Shown here piece by piece: positions 8,133 through 17,757 of a stretch of DNA of 64,000 bases. Both the position numbers and the translations under genes were made by a program. Position 1 is the first letter of the stretch. The number at the start of each line of letters is the position of its first letter. Source of the DNA: Gammaproteobacteria bacterium (GTDB lineage Bacteria; Pseudomonadota; Gammaproteobacteria; Pseudomonadales; Azotimanducaceae); assembly GCA_002690865.1 (NCBI GenBank), contig NZGG01000031.1, positions 1 through 64,000 of the forward strand. The letters are read 5' to 3'. A model generated the notes under the pieces. That model saw only the letters and a program-made list of their open reading frames with translations, searched no databases and was not told the origin of the DNA.

Positions 8133-9305
8133 TTAAGGGCTGGTGAGCATGCGACCGAGTATATCCGCATAAACACGAGATAGATGTAGGAGATCATTCG
8201 TATTGACACATTCATTCACTTTGTGAATAGTTTTGTTGCTTGGCCCCAGTTCAATTACTTGAGTTCCTGTGGGTGCAATAAACCTTCCATCGGAGGTTCC
8301 TCCAGATGTGGACAATTCCGTTTCTATGTTTAGAACCTCCCTTATACTTGCTCTTGTCGCTGAGACTAGCTCCCCACCATGAGTAATAAAAGGCCTGCCA
8401 GATAAGTGCCATTTGATATCAAAATTTAGACTGTACTTTTTCAGTATCTCTATTGTCTTAGTCTTCAGTTCTTCGGCAGTTATCTCCGGGGAATAGCGAA
8501 AATTAAACATGACATCTAAAGCACTTGGAATAACGTTATTTACACCACTTCCCGCATGGATGTTTGATAACTGCATTGTGGTCGCTGGAAAAAACTCATT
8601 ACCTTCATCCCATTGTTCGCTGCTTAACTCATGTAGAGCGGGCATCGCCAGATGAATAGGATTGATGGCATCCTTTGGATAGGCAACATGTCCTTGGCGA
8701 CCATTAATTCTTAGGTCTCCGCTGAGAGATCCTCGTCGGCCGACACGTATAACGTCCCCTAAGCTTTTAGAGCTAGATGGTTCCCCGACGATACACCAGT
8801 CTATCTTCGTTTTACGTGACTTTAGATCCTCCATGACTTTTGCAGTACCATTGATTGCACTAGCCTCTTCATCACTGGTTATCAGAAGCGCAATAGTGCC
8901 TTTGTAATTTGTATTTTTATTTAGGAATCGTTGGATCCCCGTTATCATCGCCGCAAGACTCCCTTTCATGTCGGCAGCTCCTCGGCCAAATAACATGCCG
9001 TCTTTAATAATAGGACTAAAGGGATCTGAGTGCCATTCATCGATTGGGCCAGGGGGAACTACATCAGTATGTCCCGCAAACGCTAAAATCGGTCCAGGGG
9101 TGGTCCCTTCGAGCGTAGCCCACAAATTTGATACATCACCAAAGGGTAAGTGTTCAACAGTGAAACCCATATTTCTAAGGTAGGTTGCTAGTAGTTCCTG
9201 ACAGCCGCCATCGATCGGAGATATCGACCGTTTGGCTATAAGTTCCTGTGTTAAAAGCAGAGTCAGATTATCTAGATCAGCTATTTCGTGGTCTCCTCTA
9301 TACAT
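8133..9305 (-). CDS. dapE: Succinyl-diaminopimelate desuccinylase DapE
   Basis: DapE is a di-zinc peptidase-fold enzyme that removes succinate from N-succinyl-LL-diaminopimelate in the lysine and peptidoglycan precursor pathway. Metal and catalytic motifs are visible: G-H-T-D-V-V-P-P-G, G-R-G-A-A-D-M-K-G, S-D-E-E-A and a late H-K-V-N-E. At 390 aa from the ATG at 9305 it is 10-15 residues longer than usual. That ATG has no ribosome site, whereas GAGGAG lies inside codons 3-5, eight bases before an in-frame ATA at 9284 that would give a family-length N-terminus. dapD ends 5 bp upstream. Confidence 0.93.
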   Translation of the reverse strand: MYRGDHEIADLDNLTLLLTQELIAKRSISPIDGGCQELLATYLRNMGFTVEHLPFGDVSNLWATLEGTTPGPILAFAGHTDVVPPGPIDEWHSDPFSPIIKDGMLFGRGAADMKGSLAAMITGIQRFLNKNTNYKGTIALLITSDEEASAINGTAKVMEDLKSRKTKIDWCIVGEPSSSKSLGDVIRVGRRGSLSGDLRINGRQGHVAYPKDAINPIHLAMPALHELSSEQWDEGNEFFPATTMQLSNIHAGSGVNNVIPSALDVMFNFRYSPEITAEELKTKTIEILKKYSLNFDIKWHLSGRPFITHGGELVSATRASIREVLNIETELSTSGGTSDGRFIAPTGTQVIELGPSNKTIHKVNECVNTNDLLHLSRVYADILGRMLTSP

Positions 9306-9310
9306 AAACG

Positions 9311-10315
9311 CTAATTATTTGTATGCAGCATCTCATTCAATTCAATTGCTTTGAGATTACTCCGACACTCTACGATCCCAGATTGAGAGTTTCGAATAAA
9401 TAACATGTCTGATTGACCAGCTAAATCGCGCGCCTTGACAATTCCTAACTTATTCTTATGCTCATCTATCAACTGAACAATGGTCCCTGGTGTGATGTAT
9501 AGCCCCGCTTCGATTGTGCATCGGTCGCCCAGCGGAATACCAGTGCCTGCGTTGGCACTGATGAGACAATCTTGACCAATAGAAATTAGTGTATTGCCGC
9601 CACCAGACAGCGTCCCTGCGGTACTTGCGCTACCACCTAAGTCCGTCCCACTCTTTATGATAACGCCCTGAGAAATTCGACCCTCAACCATATTAGGTCC
9701 CAATGCGCCAGCATTGAAGTTAACAAATCCCTCATGCATCACAGTAGTGCCTTCTCCTAGATAGGCTCCTAGCCGCACTCTGGCGCTGTGTGCAATTCTA
9801 ACGCCTGAGGGGACCACATAATTCGTCATTTTTGGGAACTTATCTACTGAGGAGACTTCAAGCACACGACCGGCTGCTCGGGCTTTAAGTTGCAATATAC
9901 CTAACTCTTTTGGATCAACTGCGCCAATATCGGTCCAGGCCACGTTCGGTAATATCCCGAAAATCCCCTCCAGGTTGAGTGTGTTTGGTTTTACTAGTCT
10001 ATGAGAGAGGAGGTGCAGTTTAAGGTAGGCCTCTGGAATTGACTTCGGACTACTATCCCTTTCGAGTAAAGTTAATACAACAGGCTTACTCGACTCTTTG
10101 AGTTCCACGATGCCCTCAAATTCTGTAATCTCCCCGAGTTTATCAATCATATCGTCGTTGAGATCGATCACGTAATTCCCTTCCGGGTAATCTAGGATAG
10201 TTGAAAGGTGATCAACGATTGACTGATCAGGATGCAATAGGGGCCTTGGATAGTATATTTCCAGCCAAGCGCCATCAGAATTTTTCGTTCCTACTCCGAA
10301 CGCTAGACTAAACAT
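9311..10315 (-). CDS. dapD: Tetrahydrodipicolinate N-succinyltransferase DapD
   Basis: DapD succinylates tetrahydrodipicolinate from succinyl-CoA, the step that starts the succinylase branch of diaminopimelate synthesis. The 334-aa length and long N-terminal domain fit the Pseudomonas/actinobacterial-type DapD rather than the 274-aa enterobacterial form. The central left-handed beta-helix contains V-M-H-E-G-F-V-N-F-N-A-G and the S-G-G-G-N-T segment. The ATG at 10315 is preceded by AAAGGG at good spacing. It sits between dapC and dapE, so three consecutive steps are encoded together. Confidence 0.93.
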   Translation of the reverse strand: MFSLAFGVGTKNSDGAWLEIYYPRPLLHPDQSIVDHLSTILDYPEGNYVIDLNDDMIDKLGEITEFEGIVELKESSKPVVLTLLERDSSPKSIPEAYLKLHLLSHRLVKPNTLNLEGIFGILPNVAWTDIGAVDPKELGILQLKARAAGRVLEVSSVDKFPKMTNYVVPSGVRIAHSARVRLGAYLGEGTTVMHEGFVNFNAGALGPNMVEGRISQGVIIKSGTDLGGSASTAGTLSGGGNTLISIGQDCLISANAGTGIPLGDRCTIEAGLYITPGTIVQLIDEHKNKLGIVKARDLAGQSDMLFIRNSQSGIVECRSNLKAIELNEMLHTNN

Positions 10316-10368
10316 ACTTCTGCCCTTTCATCCTAAACCCATATTCTACTACACCTACGAGCATTCGG

Positions 10369-11562
10369 TTATCCTAGATGTTTGAAGAACTGCTTAATCC
10401 TATTGGCCGCTTCCACACATTGTTCTAGTTCTGCCACCAAAGCCAAGCGAACTCGATTAGCTCCAGGATTAACGCCGTTAACCTCTCTTGCTAAGTAGCT
10501 TCCTGGTACAACCTTGACATTAGTCTGAGATAATAGCTTTATCGTGAACTCCTCGTCGGGGATGGGCGTTTTAGGCCAAAGGTAGAAGCCTGCCTCTGGT
10601 TGTTGCATAGGCCAGACAGGCTTAATTATTTCTAAGAATGCCTCATATTTCTCCGTGTAGAGCTTTCTATTTACTGCAACATGTTCTTCATCTTGCCATG
10701 CAAGAGCACTGATCCACTGATTTTGCACAGGCATAGCCGATCCATGATAAGTGCGATATAAAAGAAATTTATCCAGTATGTTTGAATCACCGCAGACGTA
10801 TCCTGAGCGTAACCCAGGGAGGTTCGAACGTTTTGATAAACTATTGAATGCTAGGCAGTTTTTATAGTCATCGCGCCCCATTGCACTAGCTGCTTCAAGC
10901 AATCCTGGTGGAGGGGTAGCGGAGTAAATTTCTGAGTAACACTCATCTGAAACAATCGTAAAATCATACTCATCAGACTTCATTATGACATATTGCAGAT
11001 CTTCAATACTCATGATGGATCCACTTGGGTTTCCTGGGGTACATAGATAAACTAAGGAGCAGTCTCTCCATTCTGCTTCTGTGATCTCACTAAAATCAGG
11101 ATTGAAATTATTAGTCTCCTTACAAGGAATATATCGGGTTGCGCTTCCCGCGAGGATGGTCGCCCCTTCATATATCTGGTAAAAGGGATTAGGTATTAAT
11201 GTTAGACCACTTCCATTAATCACAACTTGCGCGATTGCAAAGAGAGCCTCTCTAGTTCCATTGACAGGAAGCACCTCAGTATCAGGATTGATTTCCTGAC
11301 TAAGATTAAATCGTTTCGAGACGAAACTGGCTATTGCTTCCCTAAGTTTGGGAATGCCTCTGGTTGGCGGGTATGTGCCAAATCCATTAGTAATTGCTAT
11401 AGGGTCACAGTAAGCCTCGATTAGAAAACTTGGAGCGCTATGCTTCGGTTCTCCCAAAGCAAGGGATATGGGTTTTTGTCCTATTGCAGGAGTAACATCG
11501 TCAATCAGTTTATTGAGCTTCTCAAAAGGGTACAGATTCAGATGATCTAATCGCTTGTTCAT
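10369..11562 (-). CDS. dapC: Succinyldiaminopimelate transaminase DapC
   Basis: This is a class I/II PLP-dependent aminotransferase (397 aa) expected to convert N-succinyl-2-amino-6-ketopimelate to N-succinyl-LL-diaminopimelate. The PLP lysine lies in F-N-S-L-S-K-R-S, with N-P-F-Y-Q-I-Y, a C-T-P-G-N-P-S-G loop and an S-D-E-C-Y motif upstream. The N-terminus (M-N-K-R-L-D-H-L-x-x-Y-P-F-E-K-L) is typical of DapC. I chose the ATG at 11562 because it overlaps the glnD stop as ATGA; a longer frame to 11601 lies within glnD. The assignment over other aminotransferases rests on the dapC-dapD-dapE context. Confidence 0.9.
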   Translation of the reverse strand: MNKRLDHLNLYPFEKLNKLIDDVTPAIGQKPISLALGEPKHSAPSFLIEAYCDPIAITNGFGTYPPTRGIPKLREAIASFVSKRFNLSQEINPDTEVLPVNGTREALFAIAQVVINGSGLTLIPNPFYQIYEGATILAGSATRYIPCKETNNFNPDFSEITEAEWRDCSLVYLCTPGNPSGSIMSIEDLQYVIMKSDEYDFTIVSDECYSEIYSATPPPGLLEAASAMGRDDYKNCLAFNSLSKRSNLPGLRSGYVCGDSNILDKFLLYRTYHGSAMPVQNQWISALAWQDEEHVAVNRKLYTEKYEAFLEIIKPVWPMQQPEAGFYLWPKTPIPDEEFTIKLLSQTNVKVVPGSYLAREVNGVNPGANRVRLALVAELEQCVEAANRIKQFFKHLG

Positions 11563-14237
11563 ATGACAACCTTTGCCACATGTGAATCGAGATCTTGACA
11601 AATTCTTTCCATAAGAAGCTGGCGTACGCTGCCTTCTGGGATTGCTGTGCCCTCTTTGCTAACGTGAAAGACGTCTTCAACTCGTTCACCTAAAGTGGTG
11701 ATTCTTGCGCTGATCAGTGTTATCTCCATTTCAACAAAGATATCTGCAATAACCGCTAGTAGTCCTGGACGATCAGGAGCGACCACATTCAATATCGAAT
11801 TTTCTTTGTTATCGACAATCGTCACTTCTGTTTTTAGCATAAAGTGTTTCAAGGCGCGAGATGTTCGCCTCATCGAAGAGGATTCTGGCGTGTGCAATGA
11901 GCCCAAATTCTTCAGTAGCTTAGTTCTGATTCGCTCTTTACGAAAAGGCTTATTACCTACCGGCGCCCCATCTAAATCTAAAACTGTGAATGTATCTAAA
12001 ATTACTTCGCTAGTCGAACTAACTATTTTTGCGTCCACTACATCTAAAGCGAGTGCATCCAATGTTGAAACGATAGATGCAAAGATTCTGGGCGCATTTT
12101 TCATATAAACAAATATCTGGGTTGCTCCCTCATCATTTCGTCTTCTATGTGTCACGTCACGAATAGAAATAACGGGGCTATCAGATAGGCCACATGCCTT
12201 CATGACAGAGGTTTGCCAAACGATATTAGAGATGGATTCACTGAGGAAGTAATCATCATCAAGAGATCGCCATATCCCAATAGTTTCATCGGGCGTGATT
12301 TGATGTTCGACTAGTCTCTCAATTGCATGAGTCTTGACCTGATTTAAATAATCATTCCTGTCAACATGATTCTCTAAGCCTGTGCGTAGAAGCTTTCTGG
12401 TTTCTAAGTATAGCTGCCGCATTAGCGACGCACGCCAGCTATTCCAAAGATTTGGATTAGTAGCGTTGATGTCAGCTACAGTTAACGAATATAAATAATC
12501 CAATCGAATCTGATCCTGAACTTTTAGAGCAAATTCACGGATGACTGAAGGGTTGTGAATATCTTTCCGTTGAGCGATTGTGGACATCATTAAGTGGTTT
12601 TCTACCAGCCAGCAAACAAGATTAGTATCCCAAGTGCCTAATCTATGTCTTTCACAAAATCGTCTTACTATTATCACACCTAGTTCAGAATGGTCCCCCC
12701 GCAATCCTTTTGCAATATCATGATAAAGACCAGCAATATAAAGCAGTTCTACTTTCGGTAATTGATGATGAATATGAGCGGCAATGGGAAATTGTTGTTC
12801 CTGGTTTTTATAGCGGAAGCGCCTCATGTTTCGAACAACCTGAAGAGTATGTGCATCCACGGTATAAATGTGAAATAAGTCAAATTGCATTTGGCCAATA
12901 ATTCGTCCGAATTCCGGTAAGTATGTACCCAGAATTCCATAACGTTCCATTCTACGTAGCTGAGTGAATAAGTGGTATTTAGAGCGAAGGAGCTCTAAAA
13001 ATAGGCCAGTAACTTCTTTGCTCTCCCGAAAATTGTCATCGATCAAGTTAGTATGCTGCTGCACCAATCGGATAGTTTTCGAATGGACTCCGCGGATATC
13101 TTCTCGATTGCCCAGTATTACAAACATTTCGATTAAGGCGGTTGGATTTTCACGAAAAATCGTATCACGGCTTACTTCCAGAAAGTCATTTCTCAGCTGG
13201 AAACGATCATTGATAGGGGTTATTTTTGATTTTGGCTTCGTTATAAGTTCATCAAAATATCTCAGTAAAAGGCGATTAATATTGTTTATGTCTAACGCTG
13301 TTCGATAATAGTCTTGCATAAATTGCTCTACAGCAAGCTGATCAGAATCGCGGTAGCCAAACATTTTCGAGATTGCCTGTTGGTGTTCAAAAAACAATCT
13401 GTCATCTTTTTTCTTTGCGAGGAGATGAAGTCCAAATCGAATTTTCCAAAGTAGGTCTCTGCCTCGGATTAGAGCTTTGCCTTCGGATTCGGTTAGAATT
13501 TCCTTCTCTATTAAATCATGAATCGAGGCGGTCCCGAATTTGCGGCTAGTAACCCATAATAAGGTTTGTATGTCCCTAAGTCCCCCAGGAGAGTTTTTCA
13601 CATCAGGTTCTAAGCTGTACTCCGTGTGATTAAATTTAGTGTGTCGGATTTCTTGTTCATTTAGTTTAGCTCTATAAAATTTCTTTGGGGTCCACATCTT
13701 ATCAGGGCTAGTCTGCTTCAATATTTTAGAGCAAAGTTCATCATCACCCGCGATGGTTCGGGCCTCCATAAGAGCGGTCAGTACAGTAACATCTTTGCTT
13801 GCCTGGCTTCGACATTCCCTCATAGAGCGAACACTATGTCCAACTTCAAGGCCTATGTCCCATAATAATGCAATAACACTTTGAATATTCTCTCGATGTA
13901 GATCGTAGTTTGATCTTTCCAACAAGATTAGTAGGTCTATATCCGAGTTAGGATGGAGCTCTGCGCGTCCATATCCTCCTACCGCCAGAAGAGAAATTCG
14001 GGATTTCCTCCAGCTGGTTAAATTCTCATTCCAGCGGAAACGGCCCCATGCTGATTGTATAATTGTGTCTATAAAAAATGATCTATCTGCGATTAGTTGA
14101 TTGGCTGAGACCCCTTGTTCAAATTGTTGTTTAATAGATTGATTGAAATCATAGATTGCTTTTTTATACAGAAGGTGGGGGGTTTTTTTTCCGGAAATTT
14201 CATCAACTAAGTTGAGTTCACCGGCAGAGTGCTCCAC
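11559..14237 (-). CDS. glnD: Bifunctional PII uridylyltransferase/uridylyl-removing enzyme GlnD
   Basis: GlnD senses glutamine and adds or removes UMP on PII proteins, controlling nitrogen assimilation. The nucleotidyltransferase motif GGYGRAELHPNSDIDLL spans 87-103 with the metal aspartates at 99 and 101. A helical middle region follows, then the HD domain (G-L-Y-H-D-I-A-K-G) for UMP removal, and two C-terminal ACT domains. The 892-aa length matches E. coli GlnD (890). The start is GTG at 14237, sharing one base with the map stop. The map-glnD-dapC order is conserved in Pseudomonas. Confidence 0.96.
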   Translation of the reverse strand: MEHSAGELNLVDEISGKKTPHLLYKKAIYDFNQSIKQQFEQGVSANQLIADRSFFIDTIIQSAWGRFRWNENLTSWRKSRISLLAVGGYGRAELHPNSDIDLLILLERSNYDLHRENIQSVIALLWDIGLEVGHSVRSMRECRSQASKDVTVLTALMEARTIAGDDELCSKILKQTSPDKMWTPKKFYRAKLNEQEIRHTKFNHTEYSLEPDVKNSPGGLRDIQTLLWVTSRKFGTASIHDLIEKEILTESEGKALIRGRDLLWKIRFGLHLLAKKKDDRLFFEHQQAISKMFGYRDSDQLAVEQFMQDYYRTALDINNINRLLLRYFDELITKPKSKITPINDRFQLRNDFLEVSRDTIFRENPTALIEMFVILGNREDIRGVHSKTIRLVQQHTNLIDDNFRESKEVTGLFLELLRSKYHLFTQLRRMERYGILGTYLPEFGRIIGQMQFDLFHIYTVDAHTLQVVRNMRRFRYKNQEQQFPIAAHIHHQLPKVELLYIAGLYHDIAKGLRGDHSELGVIIVRRFCERHRLGTWDTNLVCWLVENHLMMSTIAQRKDIHNPSVIREFALKVQDQIRLDYLYSLTVADINATNPNLWNSWRASLMRQLYLETRKLLRTGLENHVDRNDYLNQVKTHAIERLVEHQITPDETIGIWRSLDDDYFLSESISNIVWQTSVMKACGLSDSPVISIRDVTHRRRNDEGATQIFVYMKNAPRIFASIVSTLDALALDVVDAKIVSSTSEVILDTFTVLDLDGAPVGNKPFRKERIRTKLLKNLGSLHTPESSSMRRTSRALKHFMLKTEVTIVDNKENSILNVVAPDRPGLLAVIADIFVEMEITLISARITTLGERVEDVFHVSKEGTAIPEGSVRQLLMERICQDLDSHVAKVVI

Positions 14238-15019
14238 TACGAAAACTTCGCTATCTTGTCGTCACTACGGTATGTAAGAATTTCGTAGCCAGTATTAGTA
14301 ACTAAGATTGTATGTTCCCATTGTGCTGTTAGTTTGTGATCCTTGGTGACTACAGTCCATTCATCAGGAAGTAATTTCACCTCTTTTTTACCTACGTTAA
14401 TCATTGGCTCAATGGTGAATGTCATTCCAGGTTCGAGAGAAATACCGGTGCCAGCTTTCCCATAATGCAGTATTTGCGGCTCATCATGGAATATTCGACC
14501 AATCCCATGGCCGCAGTATTCTCTCACTACGGAATAACGATGTTTTTCTGCATGCTCCTGAATAGCACTTCCGATGTCGCCTGTGTGAGCCCCTGGCTTA
14601 ACTGCGACAATACCTTTGTACATACATTCTTGGCAAATTCTTACCAATCTTTCAGCGAGCACTGAAGGTTTGCCGACAAAAAATGTTTTGCTTGAATCTC
14701 CATGGAAACCGTTTTTGATAGGAGTGACATCTATATTTATTATATCGCCATCCTTCAGAATTTTATCGTCCGAGGGTATTCCATGACAAACTACATGATT
14801 GACTGAAGTGCAAATTGACTTAGGAAAACCTCTATAATTTAGCGGGGCGGGGATGGCGCGCTGAGTATTCACGGTAAACTCGTGACAAATTCTGTCGAGC
14901 TCCCCAGTTGTAGTGCCAGGAACGACATGGGCTTCGATCATTTCAAGTTGCTCTGCTGCTAGAGCCCCAGAAATCCTCATTTGTTCTATATCTTCCGGCG
15001 ACTTTAATTCAATTGACAT
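14237..15019 (-). CDS. map: Methionine aminopeptidase, type I
   Basis: Map removes the initiator methionine from nascent proteins. His79, Asp97 and Asp108 fall at exactly the E. coli metal/active-site positions, and the later G-H-G-I-G, E-P-M and W-E-H-T motifs supply the remaining ligands. The 260-aa single-domain form is the bacterial type Ia enzyme. It is divergent from rpsB across a 241-bp region, as in many proteobacteria, and heads the long minus-strand series that runs to gspD. Confidence 0.96.
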   Translation of the reverse strand: MSIELKSPEDIEQMRISGALAAEQLEMIEAHVVPGTTTGELDRICHEFTVNTQRAIPAPLNYRGFPKSICTSVNHVVCHGIPSDDKILKDGDIINIDVTPIKNGFHGDSSKTFFVGKPSVLAERLVRICQECMYKGIVAVKPGAHTGDIGSAIQEHAEKHRYSVVREYCGHGIGRIFHDEPQILHYGKAGTGISLEPGMTFTIEPMINVGKKEVKLLPDEWTVVTKDHKLTAQWEHTILVTNTGYEILTYRSDDKIAKFS

Positions 15020-15121
15020 TTTTTACTGTTCTATCTTCTTCATATCGGCGGGCGACACTATACCAGAAATGGTATGGATATTTGGTTTGAGTAGAACAAT
15101 GTGTTATAAACCGCGCCTGCC

Positions 15122-15213
15122 GGATGCTTCTGGGCATCCCTTGGCGATAAAGATAAATTAAAACTACTATTTCTCACATATACCGACACATGATTCGGGT
15201 GCCAGCATGCTGG
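15122..15213 (+). promoter_or_regulatory. Probable rpsB promoter and leader hairpins
   Basis: A candidate sigma-70 promoter is TTGGCG (15141-15146), an 18-bp spacer and TACTAT (15165-15170). A 6-bp hairpin at 15122-15139 (ggatgc/gcatcc) sits just upstream. The resulting leader of about 80 nt contains the perfect 12-bp palindrome ccagcatgctgg at 15202-15213. Gammaproteobacterial rpsB leaders are known to mediate S2 autoregulation; that this palindrome is part of it here is inference. Confidence 0.4.
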
Positions 15214-15260
15214 TTGAATTATGGGGTGTGTGGAGGCTTAACCCGATAAATGGAGTGATT

Positions 15261-16142
15261 ATGGCAAGCGTATCTATGCGCGACCTGCTTGAGGCTGGTG
15301 CGCACTTTGGTCATCAGACTAGGTATTGGAACCCGAAAATGAACGAGTACGTTTTCGGGGCCCGAAATAATATACACATTATTAATCTTGAAAAAACCGT
15401 ACCGCGTCTTGAAGAGGCGCGAGACTACGTCCGCGGTATTTCTGCAAAACGTAATAAAGTTTTGTTCGTTGGCACCAAGAGAAGTGCTGGAAAGGTAGTG
15501 AAAGAGCACGCTGCGAGGGCCAAAATGCCTTATGTGGACAAGCGATGGTTGGGCGGCATGCTAACAAACTATAAGACTATCCGACAATCAATTAGAAGGC
15601 TGCGAGACCTAGAAACTCAAAGTACCGATGGAACCTTTGAGAAACTCACAAAGAAAGAGGCGCTATCTCGCCAGAGGATGTTAGAAAAGCTTGAAGATTC
15701 TTTGGGAGGTATTAAGGCAATGGGTGGTCTACCAGACGTGCTTTTTGTGGTTGATGTCGACCATGAACGTATAGCCATAACTGAAGCAAAAAAATTACAA
15801 ATCCCCGTGATAGGTATTGTTGACACGAATAGTAATCCGGATGATGTTGACTATGTCATACCAGGTAATGACGATGCGATTCGTTCCATTCGTTTATTTG
15901 TCGAGGCGATTGCTGATGCGGTTATAGAAGGCCAGGCAGAATTAGGTGGCGATGTTAGTAAGGATGAATTCATTGAGGTGACTGAAGGTTCTGTCGATCA
16001 ATCTAATCTTGAAGGGGGTGACCACGACGGGAGTGGGGAGACTGTAGAAGATACAAATCCGGAAAGCTCTATTGACCAGGTTAGTAGTCAAATTGAATCT
16101 AAAGAAGAACTGCATAGTTCGGAGAGTGATCACAAGGTATAA
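15261..16142 (+). CDS. rpsB: 30S ribosomal protein S2 with long acidic tail
   Basis: S2 is a late-binding small-subunit protein that recruits S1. The fold is complete over residues 1-230: [15 protein letters not shown], then W-N-P-K-M and the R-W-L-G-G-M-L-T-N segment. The remaining 63 residues (231-293) are low-complexity and rich in Asp, Glu, Ser and Gly, making the protein about 50 aa longer than E. coli S2. The ATG at 15261 has GGAG five bases upstream; the frame is open further up but that part is leader. tsf follows after 11 bp. Confidence 0.96.
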   Translation: MASVSMRDLLEAGAHFGHQTRYWNPKMNEYVFGARNNIHIINLEKTVPRLEEARDYVRGISAKRNKVLFVGTKRSAGKVVKEHAARAKMPYVDKRWLGGMLTNYKTIRQSIRRLRDLETQSTDGTFEKLTKKEALSRQRMLEKLEDSLGGIKAMGGLPDVLFVVDVDHERIAITEAKKLQIPVIGIVDTNSNPDDVDYVIPGNDDAIRSIRLFVEAIADAVIEGQAELGGDVSKDEFIEVTEGSVDQSNLEGGDHDGSGETVEDTNPESSIDQVSSQIESKEELHSSESDHKV

Positions 16143-16153
16143 GGAGGTGAACT

Positions 16154-17008
16154 ATGGCGATCTCAGCATCTATGGTTAAGGAGCTTCGCGAACGCACTGG
16201 GCTTGGCATGATGGATTGTAAGAAGGCGCTGGTAGAAGCAGATGGGGATATGGAAACCGCGATAGATAATTTGCGTAAGTCAAGTGGGATGAAGGCGGCA
16301 AAAAAGGCCGGACGGATTGCAAGTGACGGTCTGATTAGTCTCAAAGTCTCGCCTGATGGACAGTTTGGTATCATGGTCGAAGTGAACTGTGAAACGGACT
16401 TCGCTGCAAGAGATGAGAGTTTCAAAGCTTTTGTTGGAATGGTCGCGGATAGAGTTTTTGATGAAAAGACAACGGCGATAGAGAATTTACTCTCCTCTGG
16501 ATTGGAGCCTCTTCGGGAATCTTTGGTACAGAAAATTGGTGAAAATATAACGATTAGGAGAGCGGAAGTTTTTGCTATTCCTCAGGTTTATAGCTACCTA
16601 CATTCGAATAATAAGATAGGCGTTCTTGTTTCACTTGAAGGAGGTAACGACGAGTTAGGAAAAGATATTGCCATGCACGTTGCTGCTTCTTCTCCTGTTG
16701 TAATCAGCCCTAATGAGGCTCCGGAGGAATTGATTGCGAAGGAGAGAGATATATATACAGTTCAGGCGGAGGAGAGTGGCAAGCCCCCAGAAATTGCTGC
16801 AAAGATGGTTGAGGGGCGTATTAGGAAATATTTGCAGGAGATTAGTCTGACCGAACAGCCCTTTGTTAAGGACTCCGATATAACAGTAAGTAATCTTCTA
16901 AAAAGAGAAGACGCGAAAATAATGAAATTTAGTCGTTTCGAGGTGGGCGAGGGCATAGACAAGGCTTCCGACGACTTTGCCACCGAGGTCGCAAAACAGC
17001 TGAGTTGA
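16154..17008 (+). CDS. tsf: Elongation factor Ts
   Basis: EF-Ts is the guanine-nucleotide exchange factor of EF-Tu. The N-terminal UBA-like domain has [15 protein letters not shown], followed by the core signature [11 protein letters not shown] and the F-R-F-E-V-G-type end (here S-R-F-E-V-G-E-G). The length of 284 aa is normal. The start at 16154 has a near-perfect AGGAGGTGA ribosome site. It lies 11 bp after rpsB and one base before pyrH, so the three are almost certainly one transcript. Confidence 0.97.
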   Translation: MAISASMVKELRERTGLGMMDCKKALVEADGDMETAIDNLRKSSGMKAAKKAGRIASDGLISLKVSPDGQFGIMVEVNCETDFAARDESFKAFVGMVADRVFDEKTTAIENLLSSGLEPLRESLVQKIGENITIRRAEVFAIPQVYSYLHSNNKIGVLVSLEGGNDELGKDIAMHVAASSPVVISPNEAPEELIAKERDIYTVQAEESGKPPEIAAKMVEGRIRKYLQEISLTEQPFVKDSDITVSNLLKREDAKIMKFSRFEVGEGIDKASDDFATEVAKQLS

Positions 17009-17009
17009 A

Positions 17010-17729
17010 ATGGCTAAAAATAAGAAGCCCAGATACCACAGGATTTTACTTAAGCTAAGTGGAGAAGCACTGGGCCGCGACGGTGTTGGTATTGATCCGT
17101 CAGTACTAGATCGCTCTGCTATAGAAATCGGTCAGCTCCTAGGTATCGGTATCCAAGTAGGCTTAGTCATTGGAGGCGGAAATCTTTTCCGTGGTGCTGA
17201 GTTGAATGCTGCAGGTTTGGATAGGGTGACTGGCGACCACATGGGCATGCTGGCGACTGTAATGAATGCTTTGGCCATGAGGGATGCGCTAGAGAGAGCT
17301 AATATTAAGACTATCGTCATGTCCTCTATCCCTATGAGCGGTGTTGTTGAACATTACGATCGTCGCTTAGCAATACGTCATTTAATTGAAGGGGATGTGG
17401 TCATATTCTCTGCAGGAACTGGTAACCCTTTTTTCACAACGGATTCCGCCGCGTGTTTACGTGGTATTGAAATAGATGCGGACATTGTTCTCAAGGCTAC
17501 CAAGGTTGATGGTGTTTATGATATGGATCCAGTAAAACAAAAGACCGCTATTAGATTTGACGAGTTAAGTTATGATGACGTGTTAGATAAACAGTTGGGT
17601 GTTATGGATCTTACTTCCATTTGTATGGCCCGGGATCATAAGATGCCAATTCGGGTGTTTTCTATGGAGAAAACTGGAGCGCTCGCAAATGCCGTATTAG
17701 GAATAAATGAAGGGACTCTAATTAGTTAA
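17010..17729 (+). CDS. pyrH: UMP kinase PyrH
   Basis: PyrH phosphorylates UMP to UDP in pyrimidine synthesis and belongs to the amino-acid-kinase fold. Visible motifs are L-K-L-S-G-E-A-L near the start, G-G-G-N-L-F-R-G, and the [11 protein letters not shown] active-site segment, with [10 protein letters not shown] after it. The length of 239 aa is typical. The start codon lies one base after the tsf stop with no independent ribosome site, so translation is probably coupled. Confidence 0.96.
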   Translation: MAKNKKPRYHRILLKLSGEALGRDGVGIDPSVLDRSAIEIGQLLGIGIQVGLVIGGGNLFRGAELNAAGLDRVTGDHMGMLATVMNALAMRDALERANIKTIVMSSIPMSGVVEHYDRRLAIRHLIEGDVVIFSAGTGNPFFTTDSAACLRGIEIDADIVLKATKVDGVYDMDPVKQKTAIRFDELSYDDVLDKQLGVMDLTSICMARDHKMPIRVFSMEKTGALANAVLGINEGTLIS

Positions 17730-17757
17730 GTAATTTTTGATTAATAGGAATTCAGTT

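Noticed and set aside
15207-15260. Upstream in-frame extension of rpsB
   Set aside because: The conserved S2 start with a GGAG site is at 15261; the upstream part looks like leader RNA.
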